64,000 nt of DNA from Candidatus Latescibacterota bacterium. GTDB lineage: Bacteria > Latescibacterota > UBA2968. Made by a program: the position numbers and the translations under genes. Of this stretch, positions 40,912 to 50,000 are shown one piece after another (positions within the stretch are counted from its first letter, which is position 1; each line of letters opens with the position of its first letter). Below the pieces are notes generated by a model. The model searched no databases. It saw only the letters and a program-made list of their open reading frames with translations, and was not told where the DNA came from. The stretch is taken from the NCBI GenBank assembly GCA_022823725.1, contig JAJEHL010000041.1:124001-188000 (forward strand), written 5' to 3'.

Positions 40912-42404
40912 TGCAACGAGCAGAATTACAACTTAAGCATGCTTTTAATTCAGCGTCACTCATTCATGACACACAGGCAATTCTGAACTCGGCAACAGAA
41001 GGGCAGACAGAGTGGACTCAGGCGGTTAGTTCTGTCATCAATCGTATTGACGATATCCTTACACATACGCCTGAATCTCATGTACCGATAGAGTGGCGCG
41101 TTATGGTTACTGGGCTTCGTGTCTTGGCTAGTCAGGTTGCTTGTGTGACAATAGCTCAGGAAGGGAAAGGTGACTTGGTTGCAGAACGCGCAAGATGTGA
41201 TGTCTTAGTGGGTGAACTGCACCGTCTGGTATCGAAGGATTCTTTAGCATTGCCGGAAAGTACGGATTCAATTCGCCAATCATTGCTCCAAACAGGGCAA
41301 TGTAATACCGATGAGTTGCGGGCATTCCTTTTGATGGTCCCACTGCCCACCTTGTATTGGAATGCGAGAGAATTGGAATTTCCGTATCCAGTTGCAGATC
41401 GAGAATCCAATACTTCACCGAGTCCGATGTTGCGAGTGATTGTATTTCTGGACCATGTCCCAATCGCAAGTCCACAATTCTTAAAGTCCAATATTTTGTA
41501 TCCATTGGTATTTCAAGTCCGTGGTCTCACATGGCCCAGTGATGCGGTTCGCCTTCGCCTTGATTTACTCACGACGTGTCCGCAGGGTGAGTTCTCGGTT
41601 TCGGATTTCACTTTGGATAAACCTCATTGTATTAAGGACGGTGAATATCAAGGAAAATTGGTAGGGCAAATCAAGTTCAACTCGGGACAAAGTAGCGTTC
41701 TGGATGATCTCATATTTACAGTTCGTAGCGCATTTGAGACCTCTGATGGTGATTTCACAGAAATTCCAGTAATAGGACATAATGAGTTGCGATTAAGAGT
41801 CGTCAATGAAGATCGACAGCCTCTAATGACGGGCAACCGACGGCTGGATCAACATATTGCAGATCTTGTTACAAAATTGCTTTCAGACCATCCAAGGGTT
41901 CAAGATGAGTTGCCGGACTTACTGGACATGCTCGAAGCTCTTGCGGGTCTCCTCGCCACATATGCTCAAGAGGCTATTTTCAAGGAGAGGAGTGATGTAC
42001 CAGAGTCTGAGTTTCAAAAAACAGTGCTTCGAGACCTTCGAAGCCAGCTTGGACAGGATGTACAAGAACACCCAAACCAAGCCGGGGGCATCGCAGATAT
42101 CAGGTATCGAGGTGTTATTGTTGAACTAAAGGTTGAAAGAGAAAACGGTGATCGTGAGTATATTTCGAAGAAATACACGGCCCAGGCCGCTCAATATGCC
42201 GGTGTAGAGGCCAGGCAGGTCAGCATTCTTCTGGTGCTTGACCTTACGACCAAAGATAAGCCTCCCGGTGACATTAGGAATGATATTATTCTCACTGATG
42301 TCGAGACCCATGGAGGAGACGATGGAGCCAAAGAGTTTCCATCCAAAACATTTGTCTTTGCGATCAATGGGAATATGAAAAGTCCATCAACCTATTCCCG
42401 ATGA
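40911..42404 (+). CDS. Unknown protein with C-terminal PD-(D/E)XK nuclease domain
   Basis: 497 residues; the ATG shares one base with the previous stop, and GGGAAAGG is its ribosome site. Residues 1-340 are not recognised: a helical start, then a beta-rich part with RLRLDLLTTCPQGEF and FNSGQSSVLDDL. Residues 360-470 show the core of a PD-(D/E)XK nuclease: a helix with E367, then D396 in IADIRYRG and E405-L-K407 (VELKVE), followed by a helix with QAAQYAG that fits a motif-IV position. This is a plausible DNA-cutting effector. It is the last gene of the hsdS-side cluster; the intergenic region to darT is 300 bp. Confidence 0.65.
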   Translation: MQRAELQLKHAFNSASLIHDTQAILNSATEGQTEWTQAVSSVINRIDDILTHTPESHVPIEWRVMVTGLRVLASQVACVTIAQEGKGDLVAERARCDVLVGELHRLVSKDSLALPESTDSIRQSLLQTGQCNTDELRAFLLMVPLPTLYWNARELEFPYPVADRESNTSPSPMLRVIVFLDHVPIASPQFLKSNILYPLVFQVRGLTWPSDAVRLRLDLLTTCPQGEFSVSDFTLDKPHCIKDGEYQGKLVGQIKFNSGQSSVLDDLIFTVRSAFETSDGDFTEIPVIGHNELRLRVVNEDRQPLMTGNRRLDQHIADLVTKLLSDHPRVQDELPDLLDMLEALAGLLATYAQEAIFKERSDVPESEFQKTVLRDLRSQLGQDVQEHPNQAGGIADIRYRGVIVELKVERENGDREYISKKYTAQAAQYAGVEARQVSILLVLDLTTKDKPPGDIRNDIILTDVETHGGDDGAKEFPSKTFVFAINGNMKSPSTYSR

Positions 42405-42706
42405 TAGCCCATTTCGGGACGGAGAAATTCGGCTCACTGATGATACCTGTTCCAACCTTCGTGTTGCAGGACGAATACTGTCCGAAGAACCTGATTTTGA
42501 CAATAATAAGCGCGTTTGACACCGATTGCACTGCGTCCTGATATTGGCTATACTCTTCACAGACTGGAAGAGGCCGTGGCAGGGTGAAAGACGCCATCCT
42601 ATGCCACTTGGATGATGACTATGTCTCTAAAGTAATCTGGCTGCATCTCGTCAAGGCCAAAGTTGTCGCCGGATGAAACTGTCTGTGATTTTCCAGTTGA
42701 TTAGCT
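42405..42706 (+). other. Intergenic region between the nuclease gene and darT
   Basis: No gene is recognised in these 302 bp. It contains one copy of an approximately 80-bp repeated promoter-like cassette (42,510-42,590), and an open run before 42,676 that reads as a short tail KAKVVAG-stop but has no start or ribosome site. Confidence 0.5.
42510..42590 (+). repeat. Promoter-like cassette, copy upstream of darTG
   Basis: GCGCGTTTGA, GATATTGG(C/A)TATACTC and GGCCGTG occur in the same order and spacing here and at 44,888-44,970; the TATACT is 39 bp from the cassette start in both. Both copies precede toxin-antitoxin-type operons. Confidence 0.65.
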
Positions 42707-43345
42707 ATGCCTGTACCTCCTAACCCAAAAATTTATCATATCGTCCATGTGGATCGTTTGTCCTCAATCATTGAAGATGATGGTCTGTTATGTGATGCGA
42801 AGATTGTGCAGCGCCCATCAAATGGTACCACGATTGGCATGAACCATATCAAGGAGCGACGATTAAAATTACCCTTGGGAAGCCATCCCGATCTCTTCGT
42901 CGGTGGCTGTGTGCCGTTTTACTTCTGTCCCCGTTCTGTCATGCTTTACGTGATCCACAGAGCGAATGCCTTAGAGTTACCTTATCGCGGTGGGCAAGGA
43001 CCTATTGTTCATCTGGAGGCAGATTTGCAGCAGACCGTTGCTTGGGCGGAGGAACACGGTCTTCGTTGGGCATTTACACTTTCAAATGCCAGTTCTGGTT
43101 ACTTTGAGGATCGGTGCAACTTGGCACAATTGAATGAGATCAATTGGAGGGCTGTACAAGCCGAGATTTGGCGGCAAGATAAGGAGGCGAAACAAGCGGA
43201 GTTTCTGATTGAACAGCGGTTCCCCTGGAAACTGGTCTCGCGTATCGGGGTACAGTCGAAACAGATCTATTATCAAGCCAGCGTGGCTCGTAAAGCTGGT
43301 ATACACAAACCACTTGTCGAAATCAAGCCAGAGTGGTATTACTGA
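42707..43345 (+). CDS. darT: DarT-like DNA ADP-ribosyltransferase toxin
   Basis: 212 residues. DarT (DUF4433) ADP-ribosylates thymidine in single-stranded DNA using NAD. Visible features: KIYHIVHVDRLSSII at the N-terminus, PFYFCPRSVMLYVI-like strand, and the catalytic region KQAEFLIEQRFPWKLV with E165 as the likely catalytic glutamate. The DarG antitoxin gene follows 18 bp downstream. It probably acts as an abortive-infection or stress toxin held in check by DarG. Confidence 0.93.
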   Translation: MPVPPNPKIYHIVHVDRLSSIIEDDGLLCDAKIVQRPSNGTTIGMNHIKERRLKLPLGSHPDLFVGGCVPFYFCPRSVMLYVIHRANALELPYRGGQGPIVHLEADLQQTVAWAEEHGLRWAFTLSNASSGYFEDRCNLAQLNEINWRAVQAEIWRQDKEAKQAEFLIEQRFPWKLVSRIGVQSKQIYYQASVARKAGIHKPLVEIKPEWYY

Positions 43346-43363
43346 CGACAAAGGAGAACGGCC

Positions 43364-44452
43364 ATGATCGAATATAAAACCGGTGATATCCTCTCGGAAG
43401 AAGCCGAAGCCTTGGTCAATACCGTCAACTGCGTCGGAGTTATGGGGCGTGGTATCGCGCTTCAGTTCAAACGCGCTTTTCCCGAAAACTTTAAGGCATA
43501 TGAAGCCCTATGCAAGCGCAATGAAATGCAACCGGGTTGTGTGTTTGTCTTTGAGACGGGTGAGCTATTTTCTCCTCGCTACATTATCAACTTCCCGACC
43601 AAACGGCACTGGCGAGGCAAAAGCCGCATTGAGGACATTGAATCTGGGTTAGTGTCGCTTAAAAAGGAAATTCAGTCTCGGGGTATCCGCTCAATCGCCA
43701 TTCCCCCGCTCGGTAGTGGGCTGGGTGGGCTAGATTGGGCTGAGGTGCGTGTCCGTATGCAAGCGGCCTTGGAAGAATTGGAAGATGTGAAAATCGTCAT
43801 ATTCGAGCCGGGTGGTGGGCCGGTGGATGAGCGGGCCAATCGTTCGCGTGAAATTCCGAAAATGACGCCAGGGCGCGCTGCACTGGTAGGACTGATGGGC
43901 TGCTATCTCCGCGGCTTGCTGGATCCATTTGTGACGCTACTGGAAGTGCATAAGCTCATGTATTTTATGCAGGCCGCAGGCGAGCCATTGAAACTGCAAT
44001 TCGCCAAAGGGACGTATGGCCCTTATGCTGAGAACCTTCGGCATGTGTTGAACGCCGTTGAAGGGCATCTGGTGTCTGGTTATGCCGATGGTGGCGATGC
44101 GCCTGATAAGGAGTTGGAATTGGTGCCCAGTGCGCTTGATGATGCTCAGGCGTTTCTTGAGAACGAAACTGACACACGATCTCGTTTTGAAAGAGTTTCT
44201 GATCTTGTGGAAGGCTTCGAGTCGTCGTTTGGCCTGGAATTGCTCTCTACGGTGCATTGGATCGCCAGCGAGGAGAAGATATTGGACTTTGACGATATCG
44301 TGAATCACACTTACGCCTGGAGCGAGAGAAAGAAACAGTTTTCGCTGCGTCAGATTAAGATCGCATTTGATATTTTGTCAGAGAAGGGCTGGATTGAGTA
44401 TTCCGGTGTGGGTGATACAGCGCATCCGGGAAGGACATCTCATAAAAAATAA
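43364..44452 (+). CDS. darG: DarG-like macrodomain antitoxin
   Basis: 362 residues; AAGGAGA precedes the start. The N-terminal macrodomain (about 1-150; GDILSEEAEALVNTVNCVGVMGRGIALQFKRAFP, and PPLGSGLGGLDW) removes the ADP-ribose that DarT adds to DNA. The C-terminal 200 residues (GCYLRGLLDPFVTLLEVHKLMYFMQ, FAKGTYGPYAENLRH) form the helical domain that binds and sequesters DarT. It is the second gene of the darT-darG operon. Confidence 0.94.
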   Translation: MIEYKTGDILSEEAEALVNTVNCVGVMGRGIALQFKRAFPENFKAYEALCKRNEMQPGCVFVFETGELFSPRYIINFPTKRHWRGKSRIEDIESGLVSLKKEIQSRGIRSIAIPPLGSGLGGLDWAEVRVRMQAALEELEDVKIVIFEPGGGPVDERANRSREIPKMTPGRAALVGLMGCYLRGLLDPFVTLLEVHKLMYFMQAAGEPLKLQFAKGTYGPYAENLRHVLNAVEGHLVSGYADGGDAPDKELELVPSALDDAQAFLENETDTRSRFERVSDLVEGFESSFGLELLSTVHWIASEEKILDFDDIVNHTYAWSERKKQFSLRQIKIAFDILSEKGWIEYSGVGDTAHPGRTSHKK

Positions 44453-44602
44453 GTAAAGAAAACGAGTCTGAAAAAGGATATTATAAAAAAGAAAAATATA
44501 TAAATACTTGTTTTGCAAAGACTTGTTATTTACTAAATTTTAGAATTTTTTGAGAGTTTAGTAAAGGATTTAGTAAAGAAGCGTTGTTTTTCAAACTCTC
44601 GG
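44453..44602. other. A+T-rich non-coding stretch after darG
   Basis: No gene is seen between the darG stop and the first TTGA motif. The stretch is strongly A+T-rich and free of long open frames with a ribosome site. Confidence 0.5.
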
Positions 44603-44860
44603 TTGACTGTGAGCCTGAATCTTTTAACTTTGTTTGACGGTTGCTTGATGGTTGTTTGATAGAAAATCTGAAAAATGATTCAGCAAAGCAGATTCGATTT
44701 TGTAACTTATTGTTATACAAATATTTACTGTTTTGAACTTTGTTTGATGGTTGTTTGATAGAAAACCTGAAAAATGACTCGGTGGAGCAGGTATGGTTTT
44801 GTAACTCATTGTTATAAAACCACTTACCGTTTTGAACTTTGTTTGATGGTTGTTTGATGG
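44603..44860 (+). repeat. Phased TTGA(C/T)GG array 1, upstream of the ImmA/IrrE operon
   Basis: Seven heptamers TTGA(C/T)GG or TTGATAG start at 44634, 44645, 44656, 44744, 44755, 44843 and 44854. Neighbours within a cluster are exactly 11 bp apart, and cluster starts are 110 and 99 bp apart, so all seven are in the same 11-bp phase. The clusters are embedded in two full tandem units (from 44626 and 44736) and a partial third (from 44835), with shared text GAACTTTGTTTGA, CTGAAAAATGA and TGTAACT-ATTGTTATA. A related TTGACTG is at 44603. The array is 200-430 bp upstream of the gene at 45062. Confidence 0.8.
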
Positions 44861-44887
44861 AAACCAAATGACCACCGACGTCACCGA

Positions 44888-44970
44888 GCGCGTTTGATGT
44901 CTATTGCAGAGCGGCCCGATATTGGATATACTCTCACAAACTGATAGGGGCCATAGTGAGGCCGTGCGAA
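44888..44970 (+). repeat. Promoter-like cassette, copy upstream of the ImmA/IrrE operon
   Basis: Same order and spacing as 42,510-42,590 (GCGCGTTTGA, GATATTGGATATACTC, GGCCGTG). It lies about 90 bp upstream of the ImmA/IrrE start, on its downstream side of array 1, and includes a TATACT that could serve as -10 box. Confidence 0.65.
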
Positions 44971-45061
44971 ATAATTCTGGAGTGAGGACCATTGAAGGGG
45001 CTATGGAAGAATTGGGTGATGTGACGACTGCGGTGGAGGACAATAATAAAGGTTGTAACCC

Positions 45062-46228
45062 ATGAGTAGCCGACGCTTACAAATAACATTGCAGCCGGAT
45101 GTGTTGAGATGGGCGCGGGAGCGGGCGCGCATTGATGCTGAGCAATTGGCGGACAAGATGCAGGTGAAGCCGGAGCGCGTGTTGGATTGGGAGCGCGATG
45201 GTAAGATCAGTATTGCCCAGGCAGACAGACTTGCCCAGCGTACCTATACCGCTCTGGGTTTGCTATACTTGACGGAGCCGCCCAAGGACCTTTTGCCAAT
45301 ACCCGATTTTCGTGCCCAAAGCAATGATTTGCAACCGAGTGTGAATCTCCTCGATACTATTTATCTAATGCAGCGTCGTCAAACGTGGATGCGCGAGGAG
45401 TTGATCGGGGAAGGTGCAACGCCGCTGAACTTTATTGAGAGCTATGAGATAGATGGCGATCCCTTGCAAGTCGCCCGTGCGATGCGCGATGCGCTCCAAC
45501 TTGCTGACGATTGGGCAGCATCTGTATCTACCTGGTCTAATGCACTCGGACATTTGCGGAGTAGAGCCGAGGATGCCGGTGTGATGGTGGTTTTCAATGG
45601 CGTTGTGGGAAATAATCCAAGACGCAAACTCGATCCAGATGAATTTCAGGGCTTTGCTCTCGTAGATGAGTATGCCCCATTGGTCTTTGTGAACAATGCC
45701 GATTTCAAAGCAGCGCAGATGTTCACCCTGGCCCATGAACTCGCACATCTTTTTGTTGGAGAGACTGGGGTATCCAGTTTTGAACATCTGACGTTTGATT
45801 CTAATACCACAGAGAGATTTTGTGACCAGGTAGCGGCGGAGTTTTTAGTGCCAGTAGCAGAGTTGCGAGCCTTCTGGCCTATAGCTGAACAGGCAAGCGA
45901 TCCTTATCAATCTGTTGCACGCCAGTTCAAGGTAAGTTCTGTTGTAGCCGCACGGCGAGCACGCGACCTCGGCTTGATTGATCCGATTGCCTTTTTCAAA
46001 TTCTATGACGAATATACGGACAGGGAGTGGCACAGCAGTCAGCAAAATCAAGCAAGTGGTGGAAATTTCTGGAACAATCAGAACTGGCGTATCGGCACCC
46101 GCTTTGGCACGGCAATCTTCCGTGCAGTGAAGGAAGGCCGCCTGCTTTATCGCGAGGCGTACAATCTCACTGGTCTAAAGGGGAAAACTTTTGAAAATAT
46201 GCGAGAAAAGATGGGGATATCGGTGTGA
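45062..46228 (+). CDS. XRE-type HTH plus ImmA/IrrE metallopeptidase
   Basis: 388 residues. An N-terminal HTH (RARIDAEQLADKMQVKPERVLDWERDG, about 18-65) is joined to an ImmA/IrrE protease domain with the zinc site H225-E-L-A-H229 in FTLAHELAHLFVG, and a downstream CDQVAAEFLVP helix where the third ligand lies. Such proteins cleave repressors or antitoxins. The next gene overlaps it by 4 bp (GTGA), an arrangement seen for ImmA/IrrE with DUF4411 PIN-like partners. The HTH may bind the phased heptamers upstream. Confidence 0.9.
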   Translation: MSSRRLQITLQPDVLRWARERARIDAEQLADKMQVKPERVLDWERDGKISIAQADRLAQRTYTALGLLYLTEPPKDLLPIPDFRAQSNDLQPSVNLLDTIYLMQRRQTWMREELIGEGATPLNFIESYEIDGDPLQVARAMRDALQLADDWAASVSTWSNALGHLRSRAEDAGVMVVFNGVVGNNPRRKLDPDEFQGFALVDEYAPLVFVNNADFKAAQMFTLAHELAHLFVGETGVSSFEHLTFDSNTTERFCDQVAAEFLVPVAELRAFWPIAEQASDPYQSVARQFKVSSVVAARRARDLGLIDPIAFFKFYDEYTDREWHSSQQNQASGGNFWNNQNWRIGTRFGTAIFRAVKEGRLLYREAYNLTGLKGKTFENMREKMGISV

Positions 46229-46746
46229 TAAATCAGGTGCGCTCCTTGTTTGTGCTGGATACAAATGTTTTTGTAGAGGCGCATCGCCGCTATTACGCGC
46301 AAGATCTATGCCCGGGATTCTGGGATTGTCTGACGCATTATTGCAGCGAGGGGCGAGTGTTAAGCATTGATCGGGTTCGCGATGAGATACTCAGCAATCA
46401 AGATCAACTATCTGATTGGGTGAATCAAGTACCGGACGATTTATTTATATCATCAGCGGAACCAGAAGTTGTAAATGCTTTTACGGACATGATGGATTGG
46501 GTACAAAGGAATGAGCAGTTTCTGCCTGAAGCAAAAGTGGAGTTCGCAAGTGTAGCTGATGGGTGGCTCTCAGCCTACGCGAGGGTCCACAACGCGGTTG
46601 TGGTTACTCAAGAGATATTTAACCAAGATGCGAGGAAAAGAGTACCCCTGCCAAATGTATGCAGGCAGTTTGATGTTGATTACCGAGATACCTTTGGGAT
46701 GTTGCGCGAGCTTGAGGTCAGTTTTGACTGGAGACGTTCTTCATGA
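46225..46746 (+). CDS. PIN-like (DUF4411-type) protein, likely toxin/RNase
   Basis: 173 residues, GTG start overlapping the previous stop. The PIN-like signature LFVLDTNVFVEAHRRYY has the first acidic metal residue, RVRDEIL supplies the next, and VADGWLSAYARV and TQEIFNQDARKRVPLPNVCRQFDV complete the fold. DUF4411 proteins occur beside ImmA/IrrE proteases as toxin-antitoxin-like pairs. RNase activity is inferred from the fold, not shown. Confidence 0.8.
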   Translation: MINQVRSLFVLDTNVFVEAHRRYYAQDLCPGFWDCLTHYCSEGRVLSIDRVRDEILSNQDQLSDWVNQVPDDLFISSAEPEVVNAFTDMMDWVQRNEQFLPEAKVEFASVADGWLSAYARVHNAVVVTQEIFNQDARKRVPLPNVCRQFDVDYRDTFGMLRELEVSFDWRRSS

Positions 46747-46775
46747 CCACTTTGACCTGAGTTCCCATTCAGTAA

Positions 46776-46974
46776 TTGACGGGTAATTGATGGGTAATTG
46801 ACGCAAAGCGGGCCGAGAAGCTGTAAATTTCACTTAACTTATTTATTTTACTTAAATTATGTTAATTGATGGGTAATTGACAGTTACTTGACTGGCAACC
46901 GGCGATATGAGGTCGTATTTTACATAAATTATTGAATATACGACGGTTATTTTACTTGACTGGTACTTGACTGG
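46776..46974 (+). repeat. Phased TTGA(C/T)GG array 2, upstream of hsdR
   Basis: Eight related heptamers start at 46776, 46787, 46798, 46866, 46877, 46888, 46956 and 46967: TTGACGG, TTGATGG, TTGACGC; TTGATGG, TTGACAG, TTGACTG; TTGACTG, TTGACTG. Within each cluster the spacing is exactly 11 bp. The three clusters begin 90 bp apart. The hsdR start is 29 bp past the last heptamer. The motif is the same as in array 1. Confidence 0.8.
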
Positions 46975-47002
46975 AACCCATTCCGAAGCGAGAAAGTAAG
47001 GT

Positions 47003-50000
47003 ATGAAGAGTCCGGATACTGAACCAACACAATCTCAGAGAGAAGAGCTGGATGCGCTTGCGGCGCTGCCCGATGAGCAGATAGATACCTCTGATATTCC
47101 CGAGAGTCTCGAGGGGTCTAATTCTGTGCGCGGGCTGTTTCAGAAGTCCGCGAGTGAGCGGAGTAAGGCGATGGATGAGTTGAGAGGCAGACGTCCGTCG
47201 GTTACGGATACTTCTGAACGTGGTTTGGAAGATCGCATTTGCGAGGTGTTGGCTGGCGGGGCGGATAAATCGAGTGCGGGTGATGTAGGGGAACGTCCGG
47301 CTGTTTATGGTGTTGGCTGGCGTTATGGAGATCGCGAGGATTATGACCGCGAGTATTGTGTGGATCTGGCGCAGTTGTCGGCTTTTTTGGTGGCGACGCA
47401 GCCGAAGGTTGCCGATGCGCTGTCTCTGGGGAGCGATAATCCGACGCGGCGCAGGTTTCTCACCCGGTTGAAGGGCGAGGTTGGCAAGCGCGGGATTGTG
47501 GATGTGCTTCGCAATGGTGTTAAGCACGGGCCGCATGATGTTGCGCTTTTTTACGGTGCGCCATCGCCGGGCAACAGACGGGCGGTGAAGCTTTATGAGC
47601 AGAATCGCTTTTCGGTTACGCGCCAGTTGTCGTATAGCAATGCCAATAAGCGGCTCGCGCTCGATCTCGCGCTGTTTATCAATGGGTTGCCGGTGGCGAC
47701 TTTTGAGTTGAAGAATAGTTTGACCAAGCAGACGGTGGCAGATGCGGTTGAGCAGTACAAACGTGACCGGGATCCAAAGGAGGATCTTTTTCGCATTGGT
47801 CGTTGTCTGGCTCATTTTGCTGTGGATGAGCACGAGGTGATGTTTTGTACGCATCTCAGGGGGAAGTCGTCCTGGTTCCTGCCTTTCAATAAGGGGTTGG
47901 ATGACGGTGCGGGTAATCCGGTCAATCCCAATGGGCTTAAAACCGATTATCTGTGGCAGGAGGTTCTGACCCGGCAGAGTTTGACGGATATTATCGAGAA
48001 TTATGCTCTGCTGGTGGAATCTGCCGATACAAAGACCGGGCGCAAGACGCAGTCGCAAATTTGGCCGCGCTATCACCAGTTGGATGTGGTGCGGAAGTTA
48101 CTGGCGGATGCTGGAGAAAATGGTGCGGGACAACGCTATCTGATTCAGCATTCGGCGGGGAGTGGGAAGTCCAATTCTATTGCCTGGTTGGCGCACCGTC
48201 TCATTGGGTTGGAAAAGGATGGTGAGACGGTTTTTGATTCTATTATTGTTGTGACTGATCGGATTATTCTGGATAGGCAGATCAATGATACGATCCGGCA
48301 GTTTGCGCAAGTGAGCGCGACGGTTGGACATGCCGAAAAGTCTGGTGATTTGCGTCGTTTTATCGGCGCGGAGAAGAAGATCATTATTTCTACTGTGCAG
48401 AAGTTTCCGTTTATCCTGGATGAGATTGGTACAGATCATCGGGGGAATCGCTTTGCGATTATCATTGATGAAGCCCATTCCAGCCAGGGTGGGCGTACGT
48501 CTTCGGCGATGGCGCAGGCACTGGGCGATCATGAAGACGGGGATGATGACGATACGTTTGAGGATCAGATTAACCGCATTATTGAGCAGAAGCGGTTGTT
48601 GACCAATGCGAGCTATTTTGCTTTTACTGCGACGCCAAAGAATAAGACGCTGGAGTTGTTTGGCACACCATCGTCGCAGTCCGATGGTACGACAAAGCAT
48701 CTGCCTTTCCATAGCTATGCGATGAAACAGGCGATTGAGGAGGGGTTTATTCTGGATGTGCTGGGCAATTATACGCCGGTGAAGAGCTATTATCATCTTG
48801 CCAAGACGGTAGCAGACGATCCAGAGTTTGATACGATAAAGGCGAAGAAGAAGCTTGTCCAATATGTGGAAACGCATAGCCATGCTATCCGGCTCAAAGC
48901 GGAGATTATGGTTGATCACTTTCACGAGCAGGTGCTGGCTCCGCGCAAAATTGGGGGACAGGCGCGGGCGATGGTTGTAACGGGTGGTATCCAGATGGCG
49001 CTTACCTACTATCACGCCATCCGCAATTATCTGAAGGAGCGAAATAGTCCGCATAAAGCTATTGTCGCTTTTTCAGGTGAGACGGATTACGGTGGTGAGA
49101 GAGTGAGTGAAGCGTCGTTGAATGGTTTTCCGTCGTCGCAGATTGCCAGTAAGATTCAGGAAGATCCCTATCGGTTTCTGGTCTGTGCGGATAAGTTTCA
49201 GACGGGTTACGACGAGCCTTTGCTGCATGTGATGTACGTGGATAAGGTACTTTCTGGTATTAAGGCTGTGCAGACCCTTTCGCGTCTCAATCGCGCCCAT
49301 CCGGAAAAGCGCGATACGTTTGTGCTGGATTTTTACAATGATGCCGATGGGATCAGAGATGCTTTTGCCGATTACTATCGCACGACTATTTTGGCGGATG
49401 AAACCGATCCCAATAAGTTACACGATCTCAAAGCTGATCTGGATGGCCGGCAAGTTTATTCGGATGAGCAAGTCCACGAGTTGGTGGCGTCGTATTTGAA
49501 GGGCGATGACCGCGGGACTTTTGATCCGATTCTGGATGAGTGTGTGGCGGTCTATCGAAGTGAGTTGGATGAGGACGGGCAGGTTGAATTTAAGGGCAAT
49601 GCCAAGGCTTTTGTTCGCGCATACAACTTTTTGTCTCAGGTGCTTCCCTACGCGAATGTGGCGTGGGAGAAGCTTTCCATTTTTCTGAATTTTCTCGTTC
49701 CCAAGCTGCCGACGCCGGTTACTGAAGATTTGTCGCTGGGTATTGAGGGTGCTATTGATATGGATAGCTATCGCGCCGAGAAGCAGGCGACGATGCAAAT
49801 TATGCTGTCCGATGAGGATGCCGAGATCGAGCCGGTGCCCACAGGTGGTGGCGGCTTTAAGCCAGAGCCGGAGATGGACCGGCTTTCCAATATTCTCAGG
49901 GCGTTTAACGATCTTTTTGGCGATATTCCGTGGACCAATGAGGACCGCATACGCAAGATGATTACCGAGGATGTTCCGAGGATGGTCGATGAGGATAGTG

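Noticed and set aside
42364-42706. Small coding gene before darT
   Set aside because: Short frames exist on both strands but none has a start with a ribosome site, and the repeat cassette explains the conservation.
44603-46974. CRISPR array
   Set aside because: The repeated unit is only about 7 bp at 11-bp steps, with no 25-40-bp repeat, unique spacers or cas genes.
46952-48076. Long minus-strand open frame (about 374 codons) opposite hsdR
   Set aside because: It is the antisense shadow of hsdR codons, rich in R, I and L with no recognisable motif and no ribosome site.
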